From Adiantum capillus-veneris (lineage: Eukaryota > Streptophyta > Polypodiopsida > Polypodiales > Pteridaceae), in NCBI GenBank assembly GCA_014529385.2, contig CM043962.1, positions 53,897,905 to 53,961,904 of the forward strand: DNA of 64,000 nucleotides. The letters run 5' to 3'. Made by a program: the position numbers and the translations under genes. Below the pieces are notes generated by a model. That model was not told where the DNA came from. It searched no databases and saw nothing but the letters and a program-made list of their open reading frames with translations. How positions within the stretch are numbered: the stretch's first letter is position 1; every line of letters begins with the position of its first letter. Below are positions 22,969 through 35,651 of this stretch, piece after piece.

Positions 22969-24440
22969 TCAAGGGAATAGGATATTGTAGAGATTGGGGG
23001 GAAACCCTAAGGCTAAACCCCTATCCTCGTCATCGAGAAAAACAAATTCATAATCCGTGAGACCATATGTGCCATCCGTATAATCATGTAAATCTTCTTC
23101 ATCATCAGAGGCACCAATGTTTACTAAGAAGGTCACTAGATGCCTATCGTCATCTTGGTCAAAAGGATAGGCTTGTGAAATGGGAGATACACTCTCTACT
23201 AAGTATGGATTAGTTGTGGTCAAGAGACGTATCAGCCAGTCTAACTCCTCAAAATTCCTCTCACATACTAGCGTACCTACCAAATCCCATTCACAGGCAA
23301 GCACCGGAAAGACCATGTGAAACATTTGTAAAAAGTAACGAGGGTACCTCTTACCCAAGGCAGGAGTGGATGACTCTAGCGTACTAACCATATCTGTACA
23401 TGCAAATAGATGATGGTTAGAGTGCAAATATTACAAGGGTTGTGTTCTTGTGCATAATGTGTTTTTATGATTTTGTGTTATGGCTCTTGCTCTTTTACTT
23501 TTTTATCTTGTTTTTGTGAATATAAGGCTTTATATATACATTCCCTAAGATTGGAGATTGAGAGTTCAGGGAAAGAAGAGTAAGAGGGAAATAATTCAAT
23601 AGGAGGACGTGAATGAAGACATCCCCCCTTCCTTGGGTAAGTCATACTGTTTGAAATGTGCTCGTCACCCTTTGAAACCAATTGTTCTAGTTGGTACTAG
23701 GTAAGGATTTTTGCCAGTAGTTTTATATTACCTTAGGTGCCTTGTCAAGTTGCAAGGGTGGTAACGTACTCTCCCAGGATCGAACTTGAAGTGGCTCATC
23801 AGGTGATTCTTGAACACTGGGAGGTGTGGATTCCTTTGTAGCTTCATGGAGGTCCACTATTGTAGGTGGAGGCTGTGGAGAAGCTTTTACCTCTATGGAT
23901 GCATTACATGAGGAGCTAGAAGCTTCATGGGACTCCCCCCTTCCTGAGCTAGGTGGAACAAATTGTTCTTTCTTCGGTACCCAAACTAGCTCTAGAGCGG
24001 GTGTGTAGCATTTTGTGACTTTTTTCTTTCCACGATCGTCAATTTGTTTTGGAGCTACAGGATTGGGCGCACATGGGTCAGGTGATAGGTAAGAACACAA
24101 TCCACATTTTGGTACCCAGATTTGATCATTTCATTGATAGTAGCCTTGGGCTTCCAATAGTCGTTTAGGAATCCAACGCAACGTTTATTTACATTTCTTA
24201 GAGAGAGTGGGACATTTCTTACAAGGCCTCTTTTTTTTAGCACTAGCTATGGTCGCTAAAGAAGATTTAGGGACCCACTTGTATGTTTTCTTTGTTATAT
24301 TAGGATGAGTCTTGTCAAAAGCTATATGCATTACTTGTAGCATATTTAAGGGTACGGGCATTTCATCCCCCTCAGGTGTTACCCAGGTTGTCCCCCTATT
24401 TCCCAAGTGTCCGTGGTTGCTGCTAGGTGGACCCAATCCA
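22969..24440 (-). mobile_element. 3' coding-like region of the gag-only element, unrecognised
   Basis: Minus-strand blocks include a Ser/Pro/Glu-rich stretch (SHEASSSSCNASIEVKASPQ), repeated aromatic-Lys phrases (KTYKWVPKSSL, NDYWKPKATI, ELVWVPKKEQFVP), a basic Cys cluster (KKKRPCKKCPTLSKKCK), and a distal block with PRYFLQMFHMVFPVLACEWD and an acidic DDEEDLHDYTDG segment. No known domain recognised. It occupies the place where polymerase would be in an autonomous element. Confidence 0.4.
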
Positions 24441-25140
24441 CATTGTCCGACTCAGTCATCCCAGGTAGTACATCTATATAAGGAGAATCTTCCCCAATAT
24501 CAGTGTCCACTTTACACGTGTAACAATACTGCAATGGGGCCGAGTGAATTGTGGTGTCAAATCTATGATCAATTATAAACCTGTTTCCTAGAGGATGTGC
24601 TCGACCAATTACCAGATCCACTCGAACGACAGAATCTTGGAACTGCAAGTAGACATGGTTTTGAGAACAGTCATGCACCATTTTTGCTTCCCTCATGAAA
24701 GGACGTCCTAAGATCATCTCAGATGCCATAGTGTGCTTGGAGAAATCCATAACAATGAAGGTAACTCTTATTTTATGTCCAAAGACCTTGATCTTGAGAT
24801 CTTCTAGCATCCCAATAGGTTTAACAATAGACCCATTGGCCATCTTCACTACTATGGTTGTGGTCACAAGGTGCGGTCTTCCCATGGTTTCCCATCAATT
24901 TTTAGTCACAATGCTAACCCCAGCGCCACCATCAAGGATTCCCTTCACAGTTAATCCCTTAGTAGTGATTGGTATGGTTGCATTGGATTCATCACCCTCA
25001 AAGTATTGTCCCAACTTGTTAACATGTATTTCCATAACAAGGTTCTCATCTAGGTTGGGTTGTGGATCGAAGTGTTCCTCTTCTATTGGCATCTCCCTAG
25101 CTCCATCCATCTGCGCAAATTCTGGTAGCCCAAACTTCAA
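24380..25140 (-). mobile_element. Retropepsin-like protease block
   Basis: KGILDGGAGVSIVTKN is the active-site strand of a gypsy aspartic protease in altered form, and SEMILGRPFMREAKM is the conserved second-half ILG motif. The block lies just downstream of the zinc knuckles, as in gypsy polyproteins. Fossil. Confidence 0.6.
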
Positions 25141-26179
25141 TCCTCCATTGAGGAAGGCTCAAAGAGCTGAGACTAGCTCAGGGTCTTTATATAATTTGGA
25201 CATGATGGTGGTTCTAAATTTTGAAGACACGAAATCCATCAAATTTGGCAATGTTTAACGTCACCTTTTGGGCTTCAGTCCCTTGATGTGGGGAAGATGG
25301 GATCTCCATTTCTTCTATAGGATCAGGTAGTCCTCTGTAAAAATTCTTTCCATCAAGAAGTGAGTACACCCACTTTCCCATGACTTTAAGTCACTTTCTT
25401 CTTGGATGACACTAGGTATGGCTAAGGGTCTATGGACTTGGTGAGGTTGTTGTTGCATAGGGAACATGGTGTCTGTAATCTGGATCTACCTAGGTGCTAG
25501 TTCTAGATCCCTTTGGGTATCTTCTACCAAACTCCTTAATTGCTTGACTCGCTCGATCTCCTCTGTAGGGTTTGGGTAAGTTCCTATCTTCTTCTTGGAT
25601 CCTGGCCATTGTGGCTCATGAAGATCTTCCTTGTTGGTTTCTATCTTAGTGGTTGTTTTGGTCTGCATGGTTTCTCCTGAATCAAAGTTCTCTTCAGCGT
25701 CGTTCATAGATACGGGGTTGTCACCAGTCCCTATGTTGGTTTTTGAACTGGGGTCTGACTTCACTGCTTTTTGTGATCTCTTCCTTTGTGTTTTCTTCTT
25801 TTTCTGAGATTGGGAAATTGATGCCGTGTCTCTTTCCTCAAGAATATAATTTTGTTTTTGGAGCAACTATCATGTGAGTACGTTTATTGGTTCCACAAGT
25901 GTACTTTGTGATCGCTCCTCGGTAACCTCAATCAAGTTTAATGGCGCGATCTTTCGTGCATTTGGATTATTTGGACATTGGGCAATCAAATGATCTATGC
26001 CACATCAATTACACATGAGTATCGGCATTGTAGACGTGCTCGCTTGATTGGTTTGCATTAGTGCGGCATTATTTTGTAGCCTAATAGGACACTTGGCCAC
26101 ACGATGCGGACCTCCACACTCATAGCATTGAAGAGGTGGTCTCTTAGCAGTGTAATTGATATTTTGTCCTCTTGCAGCA

Positions 26180-27700
26180 AGAGCAACTACTCGATAGACA
26201 TGTTTGACTTGTCCTCAATAGTCCTCCATGTAGTATTGTGGACTTGTTCAAGCACATCCATCCCATAGGCAATATTAGGATCTATATCTTCCTCACAACC
26301 TTCCAAACAAGCAATAGATGACTCACAACCCACTTGATTCACAGAAGTGATCCTCGGATGTGGTGGTTGTTGTCCTAGCACTGGAGGTGGTAAGGGTGTT
26401 GTTTGAACAACATTTTGGGTCCTAGGGACCATGTGTTGTGAAGTTTGTTCAAGAGGTGGGGCCGGCATCAATGCAGGCACTTGAGGTGTGTCTGTCCATG
26501 CTAAGGTTGGTCTATTGGCCATCGCGTGCTTAAATACTATGCAATCCTTAGCTTGATGACCACACCTCCCACAGGCATTGCAATTCCCATTGAATTTTAC
26601 TCTAAATGTAGGGCATTCACTGGTACTATGCGGTCCATAGCATACTGAGCACCATTGTTGCTCACTTCTTGGATACATATGATTGTTTTGCGGTGCATGA
26701 TTGTCTCTAAGACTCTCTTGAATGGCCTTGGTGAGCTCTGCTAAAGTCATGTGAGATATCTTTGGCTCCTTAGCAATAGGCTTTAGGGTCATTGGGTGAA
26801 GCCCCGATGCTTGCGAGCTAATAGATTTAGGCTCAACAGACACTCTTTCTCCTTTAATCATTAAATTATCCTCCAATTGGATCTCATTGGTGGTGATGGC
26901 TTCCCAAGTGGTGATACCTCTTATGACTAGGCCATTGTAGATATCCTCATGTCGTAATCCCCTAATGAATCTATCAAGAAAATGGTTATTATTGAAGCAC
27001 TCTCATTTTGATTACAATGAGAATTCAAATGCTTTAAGTGACCAATAAAGTCTCTCACCGACTCTCCTTCCTCTCGTTGGGCTTTCTGGAGCTGAGAGGC
27101 TACACCCCAAAGCACTCTCTCTTGTATGTATTCTTTCAAGAACAGTCTCCTAAGAGTAGGGTAAATTGTTTTTTCTTCCACCCTTAGGGTTCTATACCAA
27201 TGCCTAGCCTTCCCACTTAAGGTTAGGCTTAAAGCATTACTCTTATGCAGGTCATTGTGTTCTCCTAGAGAATCACATATTTGATCAAACACTTCGATAT
27301 GCTTTCTCACATCCCCGTCTCCACTAAATTTTTGTGTGAGCTTGGGTATTTGTACTGCCTTACTTCTAGGATCTCTATCAGGTGTGTTACGCATATTCTC
27401 AGCAATAGATCGACCAATAGCTTGAGCAAATGTTGCCAAGTCACCTAAGTGAGCAGGCACCGTGGGTGAAGGTGCTCTAGAGACTACATGTGGAGTAGGT
27501 ATTGGCATTGGGCTTGGCACATAGGAATCCCTTGGGTTCCATGTTTGGTACGATGTTGTGCCATGCGGTGGCCCAAAACTCATGTGTGGCCCTAGGCATA
27601 GCAGACGTCGGATGTCACATGCTATTGCTAGCCAGTATGGTCCCATGGAAATAAGAACTTGGGTGTTGTGGTTGTGGAGCATAGATAGTTGAAACAATAG
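26180..27700 (-). mobile_element. Gypsy gag block with two zinc-knuckle-like motifs
   Basis: The capsid-like part reads IPKLTQKFSGDGDVRKHIEV, LSLTLSGKARHWYRTLRVEE and REEGESVRDFIGHLKHLNSH, the Retrotrans_gag pattern (…F.G…W…L…A..W…L…F…F). Downstream are WCSVCYGPHSTSECP and CNACGRCGHQAKDC. A Pro/Ser-rich stretch precedes the capsid part. Fossil; boundaries rounded. Confidence 0.75.
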
Positions 27701-28009
27701 GAGGGGTAGGGACTACATGAGTACGGACCCATAGATGTATACAATTGATACACACATGTAGGTACTGTTGCAGGCATTGAGCTACCATGTAGTGGTGCTT
27801 TACTAACAAATGAGGTCCATGGAGTGTTTCTTGGCATGCCCATCATTGGGGTAGGCATGGTGGCCGTGATGTCATCAAGAGAAAGATGAGCTAGACTTGG
27901 AAAAGTAAAGCTATCACTTGTAGGCTCAGATTGCACTGAGACCCCTAGCAAAACAACATATGGGGGATCCATCGGACTTACCGCAGGAGTCTCCATTTGC
28001 AATAAGGTT

Positions 28010-28750
28010 GGTTATTTAGCCTTCCCTATATCCAAGAATCTCAGGAGACCCGTTGAAGGCATGTGGATCGCCTTGTTCTGTCTCTCTAGCTCATTAACCC
28101 TATGGATGACCTCACAAACTCTTTGTTGTTGATCCTCCACACTAGTAGCATTCGTTGTGGATTGTAGGACATCTAACCAACCCACGTGATAGGTGTGACC
28201 TATGTATAAGTCGGTTAGAGTTTTTGTTTGTAGTTCATACTCCCAGTTCTCATTTAGGAACGCTCCATCTAGGCTTGAGGTACTAGGAGTGTCCTTTGAG
28301 CTAGATGCAATGTTGCTCTCTATGGGTTGACCCTTAGTGGTTGCTAATTCAGGAGCACTCGATTGATCTCCTAGAAATGATATTGACATAGGGGATTTCA
28401 CTTTTAACTCTCTTCTTTGCTCCCCCTTGCGTAAGCTCTCAATTTCCTTTTCCCTAGCCGCGATGATATATCGCTCAACCTCTTGCACTTCGAAAAGGCT
28501 TCTACCATTAGGTAATATAACCTCGGAGGCGAATAGCTCTAAAGAGTCAGGGGGTGTGGTGAATGGAGTATTCATGTGCACATTCTCTAAGGGCATAGGG
28601 TCTACATCGGTCATGAAAAGAGAATTTACTTCCCCACTCCCCTTATTTACATCATTAGCTCCATGTTCGGAGCGAGTGGCTCTACTAAAGGTTTCCTTCA
28701 AGAGGCTAAGCACGCTCGGCCTGGACCGCATGCCCATGGCATGCATGTCT
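28010..28750 (-). mobile_element. N-terminal coding-like region of the gag-only element
   Basis: Open minus-strand block starting MHAMGMRSRPSVLSLLKETF, charged and helix-rich in the middle (VEEVERYIIAAREKEIESLR type), then NENWEYELQTKTLTDLYIGH and a coiled segment QQRVCEVIHRVNELERQNKA. Probably the N-terminal part of the gag polyprotein; no domain named. Confidence 0.45.
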
Positions 28751-29729
28751 TAGCTTGAGCTATTGGGATTAGGCATTGGGAAACCCTCCAAGACGTTGTA
28801 GTCAGAGGAAGAGTCACTAGCCGCTATGTTTGGGTCTTGGTTTGTACTACCTTGGGTCCCATCGAGGGCCCGAAACCTAAGGTAGGTGGATATTGAGAAC
28901 TCTCATAAGTCGAAATGCTCTCTAGTTACTTGGTCTCTAGCACACGACTAGAGCGTAGATGCATGTGCCTTTGGCACCCTACAAGCATCGGTCAATAACC
29001 TCGAAGGTTAACCGCTTACTTTTTTAGGCGTCCGTTTTCACTTGTTTTTTGATGTTTTTTAATGATCGGTTTTTGGATTAGAGTGTGTGATAGCTCGAAA
29101 CAAGCATATCGCTCAGGGGGTTGTGGTGTGCTTTACAGCACATCGTTCGGTTACCTGAATCTCTATTGGTCCTCAAAAAGGTCAATTTTTAGCTATGTGT
29201 GAGGCTAAAATACATAATTTTAAAGGGTGACTGAGGCCTGAGCCTGAGCGTGAGCTTGGGCTTGGGTCTGGGGGATATTCTTGATCCCAGTCCTACCTTT
29301 AAAATTTATTTATTTTATATATATATATTTTATGGGATAAGGTCACCGTGGCTGTGATGTGCGCGCGAGCACACACACCTAACCTACCTACTTACCAGTA
29401 ATACAGCTACTGTTACACACTAACACGCTACTACATCAACTCACTAGCTAGCATAACTACTTACTATTCTTTACACAGAACTAACATTATGGATCTACAA
29501 CCTTAATACTAACACCTTATCACAAAGAAAACACAATACCTTATTAACAAAGAAAACACAGTACCTTTCAATTCCTTATTAACAAACAATACACAACAGC
29601 AAAACAAACTCCTTCTCAACACACACACCTTCCTTCTCTACCTTTCCTACAATTGAAATTGCACCACAAAGAAGCACAGAGTGCCATTCAAGCTTAGTGT
29701 ATGGCATTTCCCGCCAGCTACGCCAAAAA

Positions 29730-29973
29730 TGTGCACATCTGTCGCACGTGTCAATGCAAAGGAACTTGCCGATACACTGTGTCCGAGCCACAAATGGCTC
29801 CAAGCACACAAGCAGCCTAAACTAGTAAGCTCAAAGATGGTGATGGTGTGTCACTCACCGCTCTACGCTTGCTGACATGGAGGATTCCTCACCACGAAGA
29901 AGAAGGAGCCGCTGCTACGCCGCGCTCAACCGCTTCACCGCCGTGCCGTCATCATAATGCTCGATCGCACACA

Positions 29974-30045
<72 letters not shown>

Positions 30046-30357
30046 CACGCATACACACACACACACACACACAAAGAGATGAAGATGAAGAAGATGGATA
30101 TGGAGCAAGAGCACTCTTCAATTGCACAAATGAGAGAATTTTTAGGTTTAGTTGACTTTTATATGAGCTTTCCCCATTCACACTTGAGCGCTCATGCTTA
30201 GCCAACTAATCCCTTGAATGTTCCAGTTAAAGTGCGCCTCTCATCGGCGATCACTCTTACCCTTTTCCTATTGGACTGACAAGCCCGGTACCTGACTCTA
30301 CTAAATAAATAATACGGTGTCCATCCTAGGTGATAGGAATGTGTGTGAGGGTTAACA
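29730..30357 (-). repeat. 5' LTR of the gag-only element
   Basis: 628 bp; on the minus strand starts TGTTAACCCTCACACACATT, has a TATA box in GCTCATATAAAAGTC, and ends ...GATGTGCACA. The CA microsatellite (about 29961-30072) is longer than in the 3' LTR and explains most of the length difference. Confidence 0.9.
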
Positions 30358-30362
30358 CATTC

Positions 30363-30663
30363 GTCTCATGAATTCATATTTTTTTGGTGTTTCAATACGT
30401 GCCATGCTTAACGTCTTAAAAAAAAAGAGTGTCTTTGAATGTAAGTTAGAACACTTTTAGCTTGCAAATAGATGCTCGCAAAAATGGGGTATTTATTATA
30501 TAATCAACTTCCAATGTCTCTGCTATAGACAAACCATATAGGTATGGTATTAATCAAATTTCCAAGTAATCATCATTTGGATCTCCATCAAAAGGTTGAA
30601 CGCATAGACACAAGCCAGGTGGGTTATCTACAGATTTCTCCAAGGTATAATCTATAAAAATTG
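30363..30663. other. TIR-element DNA between two LTR insertions
   Basis: 300 bp between the gag-only element and the Tnt1-like element. The minus strand near 30660-30560 is open (TLEKSVDNPPGLCLCVQPFD) and reads toward the same DNA seen at 35657-35854 on the far side of the insertion. Otherwise nothing. Confidence 0.4.
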
Positions 30664-30855
30664 TGAAGGAGTACGAGCGGAAGTGCAATGCGAGAGAGAG
30701 TGCGAGAAGAAGAGCACGACGATATGGTGAACTCGCTCTATTGTAATGTGTAGAGCATAGTGAGTTCTTATTAGGTTTTTACAAAAGAATATGTGTACAT
30801 ACCTGGCGGCCCGCCCACTTACCTGGGCGATCACATTGGGCTTTATACCCCAACA
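30664..30855 (-). repeat. 3' LTR of the Tnt1-like element
   Basis: On the minus strand starts TGTTGGGGTATAAAGCCCAA and ends ...CGCTCGTACTCCTTCA. Confidence 0.95.
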
Positions 30856-30944
30856 ACCTCCCACTTAAAGTCCAATGTGGTACTTTAAGTGTGAGAGAAG
30901 CTACTATACAAGCTAATATACAAGAGATGTAGAGAAGTGATGTA

Positions 30945-32400
30945 CTACCCTACACCTAACTGCTTGCGAAAATGCGCAAATCTCTCTGAGGGAAGCCCTT
31001 TTGTAAGTAGATCAGCAGGATTTTCTGTGGTGTGAAATTTGACAAGCTGAAGTTGCTTATCCTCGAGCATTTCCCTGATGAAATGATACTTCACATCCAC
31101 ATGCTTTGTCTTTGAGTGATAAACTGGATTGCGAGCCAATTGTATAGCACTTTGACTATCACAATATAACACAGGCATCTCTTCTTTGATTCCCAAATCT
31201 GTTACTAGTCGATTAAGCCAAATTGATTCTTTGCATGCCTCTGATGCTGCAACATATTCAGCCTCTGTAGTAAACTGAGTAACGCAATCTTGTAATCTAG
31301 AACGCCATGATACTGCTCCACCAGCCAATGTAAAGACATACCCTTTACACTTAGCTCCTGACTCCCATAGCATATACGCATACTCTTTGTAGCTTTCAGG
31401 TATCTCAATATTCCTTTCACTGCCTCCCAATGTTTCTTGCCTGGGTTTGACATGTATCGACTTACTACTCCCACTGCAAATGCAATGTCTGGGCAAGTAG
31501 CAATCATTGCATACATCAAACTACCCACTACAGATGCATATGGAATCTTATCCATTTCAGCCTGTTCTTCCTCAGACACAGGACAATCTTGTTTGCTAAG
31601 TTTCACATATGGTGGCAATGGAACACTCAATGCCTTTCCCTTCTCCATATTGAAATGTTGCAAAACCTTGTCAATATACTCTGTTTGAGATAACCAAATC
31701 AACTTCTTTGATCTGTCTCTCTCAATGCGCATACCAAGTATATGACTTGCCTCACCCATGTCTTTCATGTCAAACGATTTTTCCATCTTTGACTTCAAAG
31801 ATGAAATTTCTTCCAAGTGCTTGCCAGCAATCAACATGTCATCCACAAACAAAATAAGGATCAGCCAATTGCCATCCTTAGCCTTCTTTGTATATAGACA
31901 GTGATCGAACTCACTACGTTTGTAGCCTTGAGAAATCATAAACTTGTGGAATTGATGGTACCATGCCCTCGGTGATTGTTTTAAGCCATAAAGACTCTTT
32001 AACAACAGGCATACCCAATCTTCCTTGCCTTTCTCAACAAACCCTTCTGGCTTCTTCATGTAAATTTCCACATCTAAATCACCATGCAAGAACGCTGTCT
32101 TGACATCCATTTGGTGCAACACCAAATCTAATATGGCAACCAATGTAAGAAAGCATCTCAATGTAGTCATCTTGACCACCCGAGAGAAGACTTCATCAAA
32201 GTCAATGCCTTGTTCTTGCTTAAAGCCCTTGGCAACAAGCCTTGCTTTGTACTTTGGCTAACTATCATGAGCGGTGATCTTATACCTGTAAACCCATTTA
32301 CAAGGTAGAGCCTTTTGCCCTGTGGTAATTTAACTAGCTTCCATGTCTTGTTTTTATCCAGAGCTGTCATCTCTGACTGCATGGCCAATTGCCAATTCCC
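30945..32400 (-). mobile_element. Tnt1-like reverse transcriptase and RNase H block
   Basis: HQMDVKTAFLHGDLDVEIYM, SLYGLKQSPRAWYHQFHKFM and ILFVDDMLIAGKHLEEI are reverse-transcriptase phrases with the catalytic FVDD. DCVTQFTTEAEYVAASEACK, HVDVKYHFIREMLEDKQL and ENPADLLTKGLPSERFAHFR are RNase H and tail. Fossil; boundaries rounded. Confidence 0.9.
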
Positions 32401-34730
32401 GGAGTCCTTCATTTGCACTACTTCCTTGTAACATGCAGGCTCATTGCAATCAGTCAACATGACATAGTTCATAGATGGAACAAACCTATCAGGAGGTCGC
32501 GTGACACGTCCAGATCTACGCACAATAGGTGGCTCAGGCTCAACCACAACCTGTGGGTCCACTCTATCCTGTCCTTGCTCCTCTTGAGCCCTGACATTTT
32601 GTCTTGCACGTGCAGGTCCATCTTCTTGGAAGACAACTCTTCTAATCTCCTCAACCCTCTCTGGTTTAGAATGATATTTGGATTCATTAAAGTGAACATC
32701 ATTGCTGCGGACAACCTTTCTGGATTCGGGATCCCAAAGTCTGTACCCCATCTCACCAGAATTACCATAGCCTAGAAAGATGCACTTTCTACTCTTTGGC
32801 TCAAGTTTGTTCCTGAATTCCTTTGGAACATGAGTATATGCCTCACAGCCAAAGACTCTGAGATGCTTGTATGAGGGCATTTTTCCTAACCATACCATCT
32901 TTGGCACTAAATCCTTCTGCAAAACCTTGCTAGGAGATCTATTTACAAGATGAACAACTGTTGATACAGCTTCAGCCCAAAACCCATTTGGCAGCTGTGC
33001 ATTAGACAACATACTTCTGACCTTCTCTTGTATGGTCCTATTCATCCTCTCAGCAACACCATTTTGAGGAGTATTGTAAGGAGCAATAAGTTCACGTTTT
33101 ATACCTTTTGACTCACAAAATTCCTGAAAGGCCTTTGAAACATACTCTCCACCATTTTCAGTGCGTAAGCATTTAAGCTTCTTGCCACTCTGATTCTCCA
33201 CAAGTGTCACAAACGTTTTGAAGACACTAAACGCTTCATCCTTGTGCTTGATAAAGTAAACCCATACTTTCCTCGAGTAATCATCTATAAATGTCATAAA
33301 GTAAGAAGCTCCCCCTAGAGATAGGTTAGGCATAGGTCCACACAAATCACTATGAACAAGTGCCAACTGTGTATCTGTTCTACTACTTCTATGCTTATGT
33401 GGCTGCTGTGTTTGCTTACCATACAGACAATGTTCACAGAATTCAAAATCATTAAATGAAAAGCCAGGCAAATAACCAGAACGAGACAAGATTTCCATTC
33501 CCTTCTTCGACATATGTCCTAACCGGCTATGCCACAAAGAAACGTTCGGCTGCTCGGTTACATTGATTACATTTTTAGAGACATTTGATACATAAATCAT
33601 GTAAAGTCCTCCAGACTTTACTCCATGTGCTACTATCATAGAACCCTTGGATATCTTCCACATGTTCTGTCCAAAAGTGGTGACGTAGCCAGCATCATCA
33701 AGTAAACCTGTGTTGATCAAGCTCTTTGTAATTGCGGGAACATGTCTCACATTCTTCAGCGTGAAAGAAGAGCCATTTTGAAACTTCAATTGAACATCTC
33801 CAACACCTAAGATCTCACATGTCTGCCCATTGCCTAGCCGAACATGATCTTTAGTGGGCACATAAGAGGTAAACCACTCCTTGTTTGGAGACACATGAAG
33901 TGATATCCCTGAGTCTATAATCGAGTCACTCAGTGCATTTCCATTAGATGCTGTAAGAAGAGCCGAGTCCATTGTATTCTTCAAGAAGTAGATGTCTCCT
34001 GACACTGGACTGTCATCCTCTGCAACAGTGTTTGTCACATTTATTTCTTGAATCTTCACTGAGGACTTGTTCTTCTCACCATGGTCTTCAGCTTTCTCTT
34101 TGCCTTTTTCTGCTTTCCATTCTCTGCAGTCTCTTCTCATGTGACCCTTCTTGCCACAATGGTAGCATTCTATGTCACTCTTGCCTTTAGCACTGCGGGA
34201 CTTGCTACGAGACTGATTCCTCTTTCCACCTTTGTACTTTTCTTTGGTCCTTCCCCTGACAACTAAAGCTGTTCCTTTGCCTTTCTCCATTGTCTTTCTA
34301 TTGGTTTCTTTAGTAAGCAGACTTCCTTCTACACCTGCTATGTTCAAACCATCTGGAGGTGCAGAATTACTCAAAGCTGTGAGAAAAGTGTCCCAGCTTT
34401 CCGGCAATGTGATCAACAGGAACATAGCTCTAACAGGTTCATCAAACTTGACACCTTGAGCTGACAACTGACTATAGATTGTGTTGAATTCATTCAGATG
34501 ATTGGACATAGGTGTCCCTTCTTTCATCTTCAAGTCAACAAGCTTCTTAAGCCAGTATACCTGTGAAGCTGCACTCTGCTTCTCATAAAGATCACTCAGC
34601 TTTAACCATGCTTGATAAGCCAACATCTCGTCTGCTACATTGAAGTAAACGCTTTCTGCTAAAGTCAGCATAATGGTAGAAAGTGCCAATTCATCCATTA
34701 CGCTCAATTCATCTTCGTCCATATCTTCTG
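32400..34730 (-). mobile_element. Tnt1-like gag, protease and integrase block
   Basis: Gag wording (YFNVADEMLAYQAWLKLSDL, KKLVDLKMKEGTPMSNHLNE) is typical of Tnt1 relatives. The zinc knuckle CYHCGKKGHMRRDC lies near 34150 and the protease IIDSGISLHVS near 33920. The integrase has HSDLCGP, FIDDYSRKVWVYFIKHKDEA, LRTENGGEYVSKAFQEFCES and YNTPQNGVAERMNRTIQEKV. A basic, Pro-rich spacer precedes the polymerase. Fossil. Confidence 0.9.
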
Positions 34731-35445
34731 GTTTTATCCCCTTGAGCTTTATAGGTTTTATCTACTTCTTTTGTACCAACACGTGCCAAATCTGCTTCTT
34801 CCACAATGGGAAATTGGTTGCAGTAAATCTGACAGTAAATCTGACAGTACATAGACTTCCCACAAAGTCATACATCCACAAATTTCCCACTGTATGCTGT
34901 AACCGCTGCGGCGGTTGTTTGCTGCGTGACTCACAGCCAGCAAACCCTCAACAGACATACATCATCTCTGACAATACATCCCATGTGGAAGTACCTGCAA
35001 TGTCAGGATGAAATCTGGAATATCAAGCAGCAAACACAAGCTACCTGATGAACTAGTGGATGTTGCCTACAGTTTGTGTGTAGATGCGCCCGTGTCGTAT
35101 GTGACACGCCTCCAAGAACTGTGAGCCGTCCTTCGATGTGTAGACAGCCACAAATCAACACTCTGGGAGTGTCGATATCCTCAGCACCTGCAGTCGTAGG
35201 CCAAAAACCCCAAATTTGCAGAGTCCGGATCTGCACCCGCTGAGACCACGTAGTCGAAAATGGCCTGCGCAGACCTTTGTCGAAGCCGAACGGTGACCGA
35301 GATGACCTCAGATTGAAATTCTGACAACACCCAGCCCTTCGGGCCCCCCACGAGATTTGGGGCCGTGTCTTCGCCTGTCGAATTTCACTCCAATTGGAGT
35401 TGGTGACTCTAGCCTCCTGCAGTGCTGCCCCGAGCCTCGATCTGA

Positions 35446-35457
35446 GCTCTGATACCA
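35446..35457 (-). other. Primer-binding site, initiator-Met type
   Basis: TGGTATCAGAGC on the minus strand, 2 bp after the 5' LTR end: a perfect plant copia site. Confidence 0.95.
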
Positions 35458-35459
35458 GT

Positions 35460-35651
35460 TGAAGGAGTACGAGCGAAAGTGCAACGCGAGAGAGAGTGCG
35501 AGAAGAAGAGCACGATGATATGGTGAACTCGCTCTATTGTAATGTGTAGAGCATAGTGAGTTCTTATTAGGTTTTTACAAAAGAATATGTGTACATACCT
35601 GGCTGCCCACCCACTTACCTGGGCGATCACATTGGGCTTGATACCCCAACA
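35460..35651 (-). repeat. 5' LTR of the Tnt1-like element
   Basis: 192 bp, TG...CA; six base differences from the 3' LTR by eye, no indels. Confidence 0.95.

Larger units (their letters stand above)
21006..30357 (-). mobile_element. Gypsy-type LTR element with gag and protease only (TR-GAG-like), broken
   Basis: LTRs lie at 29730-30357 (5') and 21006-21591 (3'), flanked by CATTC at 21001-21005 and 30358-30362, a perfect 5-bp target duplication. A primer-site-like TTTTTGGCGTAGCTGGCGGG follows the 5' LTR, and a polypurine tract AGGAAGGGGGGCA precedes the 3' LTR. The 8.1-kb interior gives a gag, zinc knuckles and an aspartic protease, then about 3 kb of unknown coding-like sequence, but I find no reverse transcriptase, RNase H or integrase phrases. 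This resembles the plant class of terminal-repeat elements that carry gag but no polymerase and depend on a helper. LTRs differ by roughly 9%, so it is old. Several breaks. Confidence 0.85.
30664..35651 (-). mobile_element. Ty1/copia element, Tnt1-like, full length, broken
   Basis: LTRs of 192 bp at 35460-35651 (5') and 30664-30855 (3') are flanked by AATTG at 30659-30663 and 35652-35656. The primer site TGGTATCAGAGC is perfect (35446-35457, minus) and the polypurine tract CTTTAAGTGGGAGGT precedes the 3' LTR. Gag, protease, integrase, reverse transcriptase and RNase H are all present in copia order, closest in wording to the tobacco Tnt1 type. About three breaks. The two LTRs differ at 6 of 192 sites by my count (about 3%), so it is the youngest of the three elements nested in the TIR element. 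Confidence 0.95.

Noticed and set aside
29848-30205. Open frames of His-Thr or Cys-Val repeats
   Set aside because: Translation of the CA microsatellite within an LTR.
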